Positions 22,109 through 33,640 of a DNA stretch of 64,000 nt are shown piece by piece (position 1 is the stretch's first letter; each line of letters begins with the position of its first letter). The translations under genes and the position numbers were made by a program. The stretch lies in assembly GCA_026214975.1 (NCBI GenBank), contig CM047809.1, positions 129,071,470-129,135,469 on the forward strand. Direction: 5' to 3'. Origin of the DNA: Gentiana macrophylla. Lineage: Eukaryota > Streptophyta > Magnoliopsida > Gentianales > Gentianaceae. Below the pieces are notes generated by a model. That model saw only the letters and a list, made by a program, of their open reading frames with translations. It was not told where the DNA came from and made no database searches.

Positions 22109-22527
22109 GAAAAAAAAACACTTTTATTGGTGTGATTTAAATTATGATAGATCACGGTTTTTAAGTGTAATAACAACTAAAATAGATCACACTTTTTAAA
22201 TGTGTTTTAATTATAATAGATCTCGGTTTTTAAGTGTGATAACAACTATAATAGATCACGGTTTTTAACTATGATAACTACTATAATAGATCACAGTTTT
22301 TAAATGTGATTAAATTATAATAGATTACGGTTTTTAAGTGTGATACCAACTATAATAGATCACGGGTTTTAAGTGTGATAATTATTACAATAGATCACAG
22401 TTTGTAACTGTGATTGAGTTAAAGTACTTTATGTCACACCTCAATATGCCACACTTTGGAAGCCGTGACTAATGTAAATATATCACACTTAAAAACCGTG
22501 ATCTTTATTTTTTTTGTAGTAGTGTAT

Positions 22528-24330
22528 GATGATATTGCAGGTCTGCCGTAATAAAAAATGCATATATATGTTTTGTCATTTATTACGTCACAACTGTTGT
22601 AGTAGTGTTACCCATATCTAAGCCGTAAGAATGACTAAATCTCATGTGTCTGAATCTGAAATTATTGCTACACACAGCAGATGTATGTGTCTGAATACTC
22701 AGCTGAACATTACGCTTGATGTTCTCAGCTGAGGTCTAGTGATCAAGTTTAATTTGAATCTGGTGATGACATCTGGTCTAAGCCTTCTAGTCTAAATTTG
22801 AAGACATGAGCTGAGGGTCCCATCTGAATATGAAAGGTTCTCGTCTAAAATTCAACCTTATCTAGAGAAATCATGTACGTCTGAAGTTGTTTTAGAATCG
22901 GCTAGGGTTTTGTACTGAATACTATAACATTTTCTGCCCATAGATAATATACTTCCAGTGATAATATAATTCATCGTTTTCTATCCATGAACGTAGTCAA
23001 CACAACTAAATTATGTGGTTTTGTTCTATGTGCTTTTGATCTTTATTATCTGATCTTCTTTTTTGCAGTCGGTTAAATCCGTTATAGCATAAGCATCATT
23101 CGATATGAATCATATATCATGATGAATAAGTCTAGCTACAAGATTATAAGTAATATAAAATTAGATTTTGTCACTTGTTGTGGCCGAACGCCTCCGTTTC
23201 TTCTGTTTATAGCAATACTCAAATGCTTATCGTTTTGCATGTGTTTGTATTTCCTCACATGTAAAACTTATCGACGTGTAAACCTCGTAGTCATGCTGAT
23301 TATAAGTTTTGATTTATTGATCTAGCGTGCTTGTGCCGTGCGGCAATGTTGAAAATCAAATTATTTTGGCCTTTTATTCGTCATTTTCTACTCATCATTT
23401 TCATAAATTCATTTTTATAACTTCCACCCAACAAAACACATACAGGACGCTGCAGGAATTATTAGACACGCTGCAGGATTGAAAACGGCACATCGTATCA
23501 CAAGTTTATAAATATTAATTTTAAAAATCTAAATATGATTACGGATCAAGGGTTGATATACAAAAAAAATTAGCGGTTTGGTTAGGTATTAGTCTATAAA
23601 AATTTAAATAGTGTAAAAAATACTTAATAATTTTTTTTTTTAGGGACTATCTTTTCACACAAATGTTATTTTACACTTACCAAGAGCCGAGAGTGGGCTT
23701 CGTTTGGATATTCCACACACCTGCCATTCTGACCGTAAATGAGTCCGGAAAATATATACTATTCTGGCCAATTTATGGTCAATTCATTATGTACAGAACC
23801 ATTCGACGACCAATTTGAGAATAATACAATAATTATCTTGATTTTATTCTAGTCGAAGAATTTTGAATGTTTTTCATACTCAATACCGGTCGGAAAGACA
23901 TTCGACTAAAATTGAAAGAAAAAACTTTTAATATTCCTCGTCTCAAATTCGATCGAGAATCAATAGTGGTGCTTTCTTATATTGTTGTTGTTATCACGAC
24001 CCAATCTAGTCGAATGTGTAGAGTATTCGGACTCAATATTGGTCGAATGATGCTCGACTATGTATGAGTTTGGAAAACTTCAAACATTCTATTTAAAATA
24101 TGGTCCGAATCAACTAGTGTGACTCTCAACACGTATATTTCGACCATATTTCAAGATATGGATAATGTATGTTATATATCACCAAACTTTGGTCAGAATG
24201 AACGCGCATAAAATAAAAAAAATAAGGGCGAAATTGGAAAAAAAAATTCTGTGTGGTAAGATAAAAATTTGTGTGAAAAGATATTCCCATTTTTTATTAC
24301 TATTAATTTATCAAGCTCATCAAGATCCAC
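22528..24330. other. Intergenic region between the CACTA element and CYP71 copy 2
   Basis: No gene recognised. At 22595-22608 a second GTTGTAGTAGTG lies 84 bp outside the CACTA end, possibly a relic of a related element. From 23800 to 24070 the words GTCGAA/GTCGAAT and TTCGAC recur about eight times, resembling subterminal repeats of an unidentified element. Confidence 0.35.
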
Positions 24331-24339
24331 AATCACTAG

Positions 24340-24347
24340 TATATAAT
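24340..24347 (+). promoter_or_regulatory. TATA box of CYP71 copy 2
   Basis: TATATAAT 108 bp before the ATG; the same octamer is in the same position class as in copy 1. Confidence 0.55.
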
Positions 24348-24454
24348 CCTGCTACCATCTTCTTCATTTTCTCAAATCAATCTCCAAATTCTTGTTTAAG
24401 TTATACTATAATCTCAGAGTGTCTCTTAAGTGCGGCAAGATGCTTCAAGAAAAA

Positions 24455-26102
24455 ATGGAAGCAATTTTCCATAATCCGTTTCTCATTGCACTTGTTTCCT
24501 TAATCTTTATTGTGTTGTTGAAATGGTTATTAACCACACCAAAAGTGAAGAAAAACCTTCCACCATCTCCAAGAGGAATCCCAATCCTTGGTAATTTACT
24601 TCAACTTGGTGTATTGCCTCATCACCCTATCCATTCTTTAGCTAAAAAATACGGTCCCATCATGCTTCTACGATTCGGGAAGATTCCAACGGTTATAATC
24701 TCATCAGCTGAAGGTGCAAAAGAGATTATGAAGACCCATGATCTCGTTTTCGCAGACCGCCCCAGATCAAGTGTTGCAGAGAGACTGTTATATAACATGA
24801 AAGATATATCTGTGGCCCCATATGGTGAATATTGGCGGCAGTTAAAAAGCATAAGTGTTCTTCAACTTCTTAGTAACAAAAAGGTTCAAGATTTCCGTCC
24901 AATTAGAGAAGAGGAAATAGCCCAGATGGTTAAAAACATTCAAGACTCTGTTTTGGAATCAAAACCAGTGAATCTGAGTGAAATGTTTCTTTGTTTTACA
25001 AATGATGTTGTGTGCAGGTCAGCTTTTGGGAGGAAATATGGGGAAGGTTTAGAAGGAAAGAAATTCAGGAGCCTTTTGAGTGAATTTATACAGCTTTTAG
25101 GGTCTACTTATTTGGGTGCATTTGTTCCCTGGCTTGAATGGATTAATCGATTCAACGGTTTTGATGCTCGAATCGATAGAGTTGCTAAAGAGGTTGATCG
25201 GTTCTTGGAGAATGTTATTGAAGAACGCTTGAGAAATGGATTTGATGAGAAAAAACAGAGTGAAAGTGGTGAAGATTTTTTGAATATTTTGCTCAGAATT
25301 TACAAGGATACTGAATCGGGGGTATCAATGGAGAGAGACAGCCTAAAAGCTATAATCCTGGTATGTTACTCCTATATGAAATAGAGTAGAAATTAAAGAA
25401 TATGATATATGTCAGTTGATACAATTGCTTACGACTTTTGTATACCTAGAGGTTCCGATAGCATGATTTTGATTATTTCTTTAAATGCAGGACGTGTTTT
25501 CAGCTGGAACTGATACTACGGCACTAGTTTCTGAATGGGTTATGACTGAGCTTTTTAGGCATCCAAGTGTCATGAAGAAATTACAAAATGAGGTGAGAGG
25601 AGTTGTACAAGAAAAACGTGATATAAGCGATGCAGACATTGAAGATATGCCTTATTTGAAAGCAGTAATCCTAGAAACATTCCGTCTGCACCCGCCGATT
25701 CCCATGTTAGTTGCAAGAGAAGCTCGTCAAGACGTGAAGGTCATGGGGTATGATATCGCTGCAGGGACAATGGTGATGGTCAACACATGGACAATTGGAC
25801 GAGATCCAACGATTTGGGATGAGCCGGAAGAGTTCAAGCCAGAGAGATTCATGAATTCAAGTATTGATTATAGAGGGCATGACTTTGAATTGACTCCGTT
25901 CGGTGCTGGCAGGAGGGGTTGCCCTGGAATTTCTTATGCTATGGCAACAAATGAACTTGCAGTAGTGACTCTTCTACACAAGTTCGATTGGTCACTCCCT
26001 GATGGTGCAAAAGGAAAAGATCTAGATATCGATGAACGTCCTGGCATTTCTATTAGAAGGAAAAATCCACTCTTTGCCCTTGCCTCTCCGGCAAATATTT
26101 GA
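24455..26102 (+). CDS. Cytochrome P450, CYP71 family, copy 2 (two exons)
   Basis: Exon 1 is 24455-25360 (302 codons) and exon 2 is 25491-26102, splicing AATCCTG|GT...GCAG|GACGTG in phase 0, giving 505 aa. Motifs: membrane anchor (~7-25), PPSPRGIPILGN, WRQLKSI, I-helix AGTDTT, ETFR, PERF, haem loop PFGAGRRGCPG. Paralogue of the gene at 10565-14112, in divergent orientation 10.3 kb away. By eye about 30 of 302 residues differ in exon 1 and about 36 of 203 in exon 2. The C-terminus is 11 residues shorter (ends PANI). Its 130-bp intron is probably the ancestral form. Both copies look functional. The role is inferred only at family level: ER monooxygenase of specialised metabolism. Confidence 0.93.
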
Positions 26103-26279
26103 GTCTCATTCCGGTGATTATCAAATGCCGAGAATGATACATAGAGTGGATAAATGATGGATGTATCGGGAAATTATTGTGTGGTGAGGGAATTTGGGAG
26201 TGAAGCGACGGATGAAACAATCAGAACTACACAGTTTAAATACAGAATTAAAGTGTGTGGTTGTGGTGTGTTCACAATA

Positions 26280-26303
26280 GTGTCTCCACACGTGTGGAGA
26301 CAC
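26280..26303. repeat. 24-bp perfect palindrome in the CYP71 copy 2 3' region
   Basis: GTGTCTCCACAC and its exact complement abut, centred on ACGT and embedded in a wider imperfect inverted repeat (TTGTGGTG ... CACCACACAA). A related, imperfect version occurs at about 15897-15930. It lies 178 bp past the stop, probably within the transcript, where it would form a hairpin. Confidence 0.8.
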
Positions 26304-26346
26304 CACACAAGTATCTCCCGGATGTATAATTTTCTTTTCAAATTCC

Positions 26347-26352
26347 AATAAA
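26347..26352 (+). terminator. Candidate poly(A) signal of CYP71 copy 2
   Basis: AATAAA about 245 bp after the stop codon, a normal plant 3' UTR length. Confidence 0.4.
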
Positions 26353-27346
26353 AAAACAATTAGTGATTTGAGTTTGAAGACCTTAATTATGATGTGATGT
26401 ATTTAAAAATTATGTTTTAAGTGTTGTTTGACCCTAGGCAAGATAGTTGTTACTGTGACCACAACAAATTCATTTACGAAATACCATATCGACATTTGAC
26501 TTCTTGAAAATCAAATATAAACTCAAAATTCGACTTTATATAATTCGAATATCTATGTTCGACTTCCGTAACATTATACATATACGTTGTAATGATATAT
26601 TCATTGCTGCGCCAATTAAAAGACCTCTTTAAACTAAAGATATATTATAACACATTTCTTCTTGTTCCAAATCCCATAATCACTTACCGGAAAAGCTTAT
26701 TGCATGAATTTATGACAAAGAATGAAACCATAACACATTTTTTCTTCAATCACATACTAATTAGTATATCCCATCATTTGAAGTAGATCAACTGTACATG
26801 TGACATGGTCCAATGAACCACCCATTTAATAATAAAATAATAAAATAATAAAATAAATTTTGAACCATTGACATTTTTATTCCAGGAAGTTCACATTTGG
26901 GGAAGTTAATAATCGTATTATTTAATTAGTACTAATAATGCGATAATACAATTATTATATTTATATCCTTCGACGCCACATTATTATATTCCTGGTACAA
27001 ACTCTCATTACACTGAATAAGACAGGTCACAATATTGACCAGTCCTACTTATGTAGATCTCAAGACTACAAATATTAGTACTTTGATCATTTTAAATATA
27101 AAATGTTTTAGAAGTTTCACAAAAAAAAAAAAGGTTAAATATAAAGGTTAATCAATAAGGCCCAGCTTTTAATCTCGCACATTGAAATCAGAGGTGAATA
27201 ATTATATCCGTTAGATTATTTTTCTAAGACACCATAACTATCAGATACTTTTAAGACACGTAATCTATTTATTCTACTTGTTACAGCTCTAAAACATAGC
27301 ATGAACGATTTTTCCTTCACCAAATCGATTCGCATTTCGCCGAACC
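26353..27346. other. Intergenic AT-rich stretch
   Basis: No gene or element ends recognised; a short (AATAAAAT)n run lies at 26829-26856. Confidence 0.4.
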
Positions 27347-27496
27347 ATGACTGCATCATCATTGGTGCTGCCTTCTTCAAATTCTCTTACAAAGCAGCAC
27401 GGCTTAGGGACTCTTGAACATTTCAGATGTTCCAGATTTTTGGGATTTCAGAATGGAATACAAAACTTTGTTATGGGAATTAATGGTGCGAAATAA
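27347..27496 (+). CDS. Possible first exon encoding an organelle-targeting peptide
   Basis: A 49-codon open frame begins ATG and reads MTASSLVLPSSNSLTKQHG. It is rich in Ser/Thr/Leu and poor in acidic residues, like a chloroplast transit peptide, and is followed by RCSRFLGFQNG. A downstream acceptor TATAGCAG at ~27762 opens another coding-like stretch (GNDPGRKKIKADGTRYL) that soon meets a stop. Together they may be the first two exons of a nuclear gene for a plastid protein, or a captured piece of one. Not recognised; the donor site is unclear. Confidence 0.3.
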   Translation: MTASSLVLPSSNSLTKQHGLGTLEHFRCSRFLGFQNGIQNFVMGINGAK

Positions 27497-28318
27497 GGCA
27501 GGGTAGTTTAATTTGTTATACAAAAGCTTTCTTCCCAAGGTTTTACTTTGATAAACCTTCTCTGGGCGTTGGTTATTACCAACGCATCTAAAAGCTTAAG
27601 CTGTAAAAGGGTAACACTTAGGCAATGAGGTCACAATTTTGATTTGTGGAGATATTCTCATATGAAAAATGTATAAGAAAGATGTAAACAGTGTTTCTAT
27701 GCATTGCGTTCTTTTATGTAGTTGTTTTCTTTCCTTCAAAATTTTTTTTTGTGTATAGCAGGAAATGATCCGGGGAGAAAGAAGATAAAAGCTGATGGTA
27801 CACGATATCTAATGATGTACCAAATAGATATAAACGGTTAGGATTGCTTTACGTATACATTCTACGGTGAACCTGATGGGCCAGTCTGTTTATCTGATTT
27901 TGACTAATGTAGTATTTCTTAGAATATATATATATATATAGACAAATAGATGTTTGTCTTCTAACGACCTAAAAAAAAAAATAAGAACATGCAAACGGAA
28001 GAGTAGACTATATATCTTATTATATATTTTTAAGGAAAAAACCGCTAATTCACCCAAATTATGTCAATTATTTGACCCGTACCTGGTTATAAAAAATAAA
28101 AATAAAATCGCTGTTGGTTTTGGTCTCATCCCACGTTCTTCCCACGTTTGCCCACGATTCCTTCCTCCCACGAATGTCAAGCAGTTGTATACGTCAAATT
28201 TGACATCCCATTCATTCACTTTCTATGCCCATTTGTTGTTTCAAAACTGCAAACTCCCATTTCGTATCAGAGACAAACAGTTCGAAAACGCGATTTCATC
28301 TGCAAATCAAAGCAGTTA
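27497..28318. other. Mostly non-coding; 3' part may be a leader exon
   Basis: AT-rich up to about 28100. From about 28130 to 28318 the sequence is C/T-rich and leader-like. If the solo LTR is removed it joins across AGTTA to GTCT and a GTAAGT donor at ~30269, suggesting a transcribed exon split by the LTR. Confidence 0.3.
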
Positions 28319-30259
28319 TGTAACGCCCCATTCCCGGACATCGAGTCCTTATCCGGAAAGAGCGCTCGGCACATATATTATCAAATAAATTCAATAATAT
28401 ATGTAAGCCTTACGTCATACATCGAGAACCAAACGACGCGGAAGATAAAACGACTCGGGAAAACCAAAAGATCGAACACACGGTAATCAATCTTTGTGAA
28501 AAACTAAATCCAATAAAGAGAACTAATCATCCACCATCCAAATCCCAAAAGATCTCAAAAGAAGCTAAACCAAAAAGAAGGACAACATTGTTCAAACGTG
28601 AAACAACTGTTTTAAGAAAGAAACAACTAAAAGAACTAAGTCTTCAAAAGCTTCATCTCAAACTTCATCATCAAAGAACTCACAACCGTAAAGCAACCTG
28701 TTCATCTTCTTTGGGGAAAGGAAAGACAAACACAACGTAACGGGTAAGTACAAAAGTACTCGAAGAACGCTGTAGAAGATCGTATAACTATGATCTCATA
28801 AAGAAATAAAAGCAACGCCGTCTTTTATTAATTCATTTCCGTTATTAACCCTAGCTAACTATCATATTATGTTCATAGCATAACATGAGGTTCCAAAAGG
28901 TATCTAACTTAGCTCAAGTTTGTTACATCATGAATAACAAAGGCACTACGCCTAGTAATAGGATGTACTAGACAACTGGGTGCAACCTACTTAGAGACAC
29001 GCCTAGTAGCCCGGGAATATCTGAGTCCCGATAGTGTGATAACCGGCAGAATGTACCAGACGCTTTATCTAGCCAATCGATTGACCGGCGTGGGTACAGT
29101 CTACTTTGTCTGGTCAGAGAACACATCGCGATATTGTACTATGCCTTACCAAGCATTGCATGATGTTTAAGATTATTAATCTAGCACATACGCTTGATTA
29201 GATGTTTAACTAGCCACCTAAGTGTTTTCAAGTAAGCTCCTCACATCTCCTACTCTGCACTTAGACCACTAGACACGGACAAGCCCTAGCAATTACGAGA
29301 CATCGATAAACTCTAGCTTATCGAAGCACAAGGCAAATCCAAAGCTTTCGACGGTCCCACACTTCATCTTTTTAAGGAATCCATGTGGTGCCGGAACTAA
29401 ACGCATCAAAAGCTAATTCAGGGCTTTGTCACGTAAGGTTATGCAGTAAATACGCTATTATGGAGCTTTAAACACATAATAAAGGAAAACAAGATCAAAG
29501 CAATCCCCTATATCCGGACGGATAAACTTTTCGTCCGATCATCGAGAAATAGTCATGACGGATACACAACTCATCCGTACGGATGAACCAACACTCGGTC
29601 GACCGAATGGATAGGCTCGGTCGACCGAGCCTCCTCTTGCACCTATTACACGTTTTTTCTTGCACCACAGAGGACAGTTTTATGCACTATGCGTTTTACT
29701 CAAATTCAACCCAAACTCGACTTAAACGAATTAAAACCATGAAAACAATCATACAAATTGCTCTACCACTTTACTTAAACCTTAATCATACGATAAGAAA
29801 ACCGCGTTACCTTAATTGCGTGGTACAACGAACCAGAGCTTCAACCCGTCAAAAGTTTAACCTTTAAATCCAAACGTTAATGGATTTAAGGATTGTTGAT
29901 ATCAAAACGATCATCGTCTCGCGGTGATCCTTTCTCTCTTGATGAGTCTGATGAAAAGAACAACGGATTAGCCTCGAAAAGCGAGAGCTTCTTCTCCCTT
30001 TTTTTTTCAAACTTGCGGCCTCTCTTCTCAAAAATATGCGCCCCTTTTTTTTTTTTTTTGTCAAAAACAACTAGGTTAAAATTAGGATTAGTTTTCCTTT
30101 TATAATCCCAATTATCTAATTATTTTCCTTAAAAGATAAGTCCTTGTTTATCCTTTTTTTTTTTTTTTTTTTTTTCGAAAATCCTTTAAAAAAATAACAT
30201 AATATTCTGATTTTTGCTAAAAGACCGAATTGCCCTTTTTCAAAAATCGGGATATTACA
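28319..30259 (-). mobile_element. Solo LTR, Ty3/gypsy-like, 1.94 kb (TSD AGTTA)
   Basis: On the minus strand it starts TGTAATATCCCGATTTTTG and ends GGGAATGGGGCGTTACA. A perfect 5-bp duplication AGTTA flanks it (28314-28318 and 30260-30264), with no internal region, so it is a recombined solo LTR. The ends and the GCCAGATAAAGT / TCTTTCCGGATAAGG blocks match the LTRs at 31.4 and 37.4 kb, so it is the same family but diverged and about 330 bp shorter. Small open frames inside it are not genes. Confidence 0.9.
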
Positions 30260-30459
30260 AGTTAGTCTGTAAGTATAAGCTAGCAGTTTTGGTATTGCTT
30301 ATAGATTTTTTCCACCAATGGTCCTGCACCGTAACGCTTTCAGCTCTTCATTTCTCTTTTTAATCACAAATCATGGCTATTAGTTTGTTCATATCTGTAT
30401 CTAATATCTATATGCTAAAATTCTGCAGTTTTAGTGTTGTATATATGGTTTTATTTCAG

Positions 30460-31039
30460 CAATGGTAGGCCGTTTCTTCGAATGGCGCCCGCCAGAAGAG
30501 GCTTCTCTGCCCTTGCAGGTTGTGCAAACCATTGTTGTTTAGTAAGTTTTTATTTCGCATATTCTGTATTTTCTGTGTTTCCTGATTGTTCAACACTTGA
30601 TCCCTATTTAAATATGGTGTTTTTTAATTTATATTCACAATTGTAAAATTATCACGGCTCAAAATTCCTTAATTCATTTTGCACTTATGATCAGGATAAG
30701 TTCTCCAATGCCAGAGATGTGTCTCTAATGATGTGATACCACCACAGGTAGGTTTTCACAGTTTTTATTTTTTAGTTTTCAAGGAAGTATAACACTCAGT
30801 AGTGAGAAATGTTTGATAAAAAGGTAATAATCTCTAATAATAAGGTGCGAAGCCACTCGAACGCATGTGAGAGGTAAGGTTTTCCCCAAAGCTGGTTGTG
30901 CATTTTCCTATTTAGGGTTTATTTATTTTATATAATCTAATGGATTTCTTCATTTTCTTAACTTTGTGAAATTGTGATTGCACTAGCGAGTCATCATTGA
31001 GAGAGATTATCCACTCTTCAACGGGTAAAATTGTGGCAG
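30460..31039 (+). other. Exon-like islands of a broken host gene
   Basis: Four short segments with good splice borders: 30460-30541 (TTTCAG | contains ATG at 30462, reading MVGRFFEWRPPEEASLPLQ | GTAAGT), 30695-30747 (ATCAG | GTAGGT), 30845-30873 (AAG | GTAAGG) and 30987-31039 (CTAG | GTAATT). The joined frame is not open throughout and no family is recognisable, so this is either a pseudogene, a non-coding transcript or a captured fragment. The LTR element starts 320 bp further on. Confidence 0.3.
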
Positions 31040-31357
31040 GTAATTCTGTCTTTTGGCAAACAATGGATATAATTTTTGCACTCTAAACTTTTAAGTGCAT
31101 TCTATTTCTGAATATATGTTTGCACAATTGTATCATTATGAGGATTAGTGTTGCCTATGCTTTTACTGATATCGTGTTTGCTCATTTGAGACAATTAGAC
31201 GAATATGATGTTCTATCTTTTTAACAAGCCTATGATGAGATAAAAATTGTCGGAACGTGCACAAAATAAAGACCTCAAGACATGGTTTTTTCCCCTGTAT
31301 CTGCATTATGTAAAATTCCTTTTGTAGAAGAACGTGGCTTTTGGAAATTTGGTGAGT

Positions 31358-33626
31358 TGTAACATCTCGACTTTTCGAAAAAGAGCAAAAACGTCTTTTA
31401 ACATAAGGTTCAAATTTATAATATTTAAATAAAGAATTTAAGTTTTATTTGAAATATAATGGGAAGTTAATGGGAGTTAATAATTAATATCAATCTCTTG
31501 GAGGTTATTTTCAAGATTAAAACCTCCCACACTCATAACTCTTTTTTTCTAAAAATCTGAAAAGAAAAAAAAACTGCTCTGAGTTCCTTCTTCCTCTTTT
31601 CTTTGGAAAATGAGATAAACTTCAAAAACTCATATCTTCCAATCCGTAGTTCCGTTTTGCAGCCACAAATAGTCAAAACGATCGCCTCAGAGCGTAGATT
31701 ATTCTAAAAATACTCTTACAGGAGATAATCCTGGTTTGGTCAACTCATTTTCTGCTGCAAATCGTAAAAAATCATGATGTTTTGTGTTTTAGGGTTTTGG
31801 GCATAACTTTTGATCCGTGAATCCGTTTAGAAATCCGAAAGTACCGCTGGAATCATGAGAAGACGAGGATCGTTTTGATACCAGAATTTGGGTCTGATTC
31901 TCAGGTATGTTGGAGTCGAATTTCTGCTGTGAATTCATGAAAAGGATCAGGAATTCATGTTCTAGGGTTTTGTTTCGTAGTTTTTTGTTTAGAAGCTTTG
32001 ATCATCAATTAATTCATGTTAATTGCGATCTTTTAGATCTTGTTTGAGGCCTGTTTAAGTGCTGCAGAGATTAGTTTTGGTTTGTGGCTTCAATCAAGTA
32101 ATAGGCTCTTCCTAATGTTTAATTAAAATTTTATGATGTTAAGGTTGAGCTTTTGTGTTGATTTCTTGATTGTAAATCATTTTAATTGTTGTTGATGTAG
32201 TACAAGATGTTATGGTATGTTTAAAGGCTGTTTTCCTGCTATTTTGATGCGTATTTTTGGTGATAAACATGTTAGAAAGGTTGTAGAATCGAGAGAAGTG
32301 TTGAAAATCAGGTTTAGGGCCTGTACAGTTAGAATGCGCACGCATTCCCTTGAATGCGTACGCATTGATCTTGATTTTGGGAAATATGATGTTTGAGCTA
32401 TGTGTTGAGTTTCAAGTGTTGTTTCTTGATCTACAAAAAGAAACATTCATGAACATTACAAAGCCATGAATAAGCTTCTGATGCGCTTGGTTCTGCACCG
32501 GATGTATTCTTTTAAAGGGAATTGAAATTCGGGACCATCGGAAGAGTAAGAGTGGCCTTGTGCTTTGATGAATTAGTATTCATCGATGTCTGTGTAATTG
32601 CTAGCTTGAGTCTAAGAGTCTAAGAAGAGGGAGTAGGGAGCTTTTTATCCTGAATGAACCTAGGTGGCTAGCTAATCACTTAATAAACATATTTGACTAG
32701 ATAAAAGGTTAAACATCATGAGATCTTGGATAGGCATAGTACAATATCGGCAATGTGATGTTTGGCTAGATAAAGTGGCGATGATCACTGCCGGATTCTA
32801 GACCCGCCAGATAAAGTAGTGATCATTCCGCCGGACAAACTCATGAACGAGATATGCATTCACCTGTCATCTCTCTAGGGTTGGCCAGATAAAGTGGAAT
32901 GATTATCCGGGACCGTTAGAGATTTATCTCTATAGGGTTGCGTCTTCTGTCTTAGTGCATATCTCACTAAGTGTAGTGCCCTCGCAAACATGCTGTAACA
33001 AAGATAAGTTAAGTTAGAAACGTTTAGTCACGACATGTTGATGAGCATGAAGTGAACTCCAGAATTGAGTCGGTCTCATAAAGATAACTTAATAATAATT
33101 AATGAACCTTTCCTTGTAAGACTTGATTATACATTAGCTTCTTCCTCTTGCTAAGTACTTTGTACTTACCTCAATTGCATATGTTGTTTTGTGTGCTTTT
33201 GGGGTGAGAAGACGAACAGGTTGTCCTTGAGCTCGTTGAAGAGTTCGATGATATTTTGATGACGTTGGTGCTGAGATGCTTTCTTTTACTTTCTTTTAAA
33301 GGTTGTACTATAGTATGTTGTAGATTCTTAAATAACATGTTGAACTTTTATTCCAAATTTGTAGGACAAGTGTTGTATCTTTATTTTGTAACGTAGTACG
33401 TTGTAAGCTTTATCTCGTTGTTGTAAGCTTTTCCTTTCTACCCCAGTCTGTTTGTATTCTATTCTAGTAGAATTTATGATTTTACCCGAGCCTTTTGGGT
33501 TTCCGTTGCTTTAATTATGATACGACGACATAGAGGCTGGCGTATAATATTGGATTTATTTAATGTTATGCGCGACAAACGTTCTCTTCCGGATAAGGGC
33601 TCGGTATCCGGGAGCGGGGCGTTACA
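31358..33626 (+). repeat. 5' LTR, 2,269 bp
   Basis: Starts TGTAACATCTCGACTTTTCG and ends GGGAGCGGGGCGTTACA. Inside, the word CCAGATAAAGT and its variants recur four times around 32705-32900, and a GAATGCG.ACGCATT palindromic word occurs twice near 32335-32365. Confidence 0.92.
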
Positions 33627-33628
33627 GT

Positions 33629-33640
33629 TGGTATCAGAGC
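33629..33640 (+). other. Primer-binding site
   Basis: TGGTATCAGAGC, complementary to the 3' end of plant initiator-Met tRNA, 2 nt after the 5' LTR. Confidence 0.85.

Larger units (their letters stand above)
20459..22524. mobile_element. Complete non-autonomous CACTA element (TSD TAT)
   Basis: Left end CACTACTATAAAAGCGGGAC; right end read inward CACTACTACAAAAAAAATAA. A perfect 3-bp duplication TAT (20456-20458, 22525-22527), as expected for CACTA/En-Spm, brackets 2,066 bp. Nearly the whole interior is subterminal repeat: dozens of variants of AAGTGTGATAACAAC, TAGATCTCGGTTTTTAA and GATCACG. From 21127 the interior is organised as ~490-bp tandem units (about 21127, 21625 and a partial third at 22108), the first two each ending in a SINE fragment. 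No transposase is encoded. Confidence 0.9.

Noticed and set aside
20459..22524. CRISPR-like regularly spaced repeats
   Set aside because: Units are degenerate, directly adjoining and bounded by CACTA ends with a TSD; the host is a plant.
22595..22608. Second CACTA right end (GTAGTAGTG)
   Set aside because: No matching left end or TSD, so chance or a relic; the end at 22524 has a perfect TSD.
23310..23345. Helitron end (CTAG next to a GCCGTGCGGC hairpin)
   Set aside because: Spacing and flanking base do not fit either orientation.
29583..29867. 94-codon open frame
   Set aside because: Entirely inside the solo LTR.
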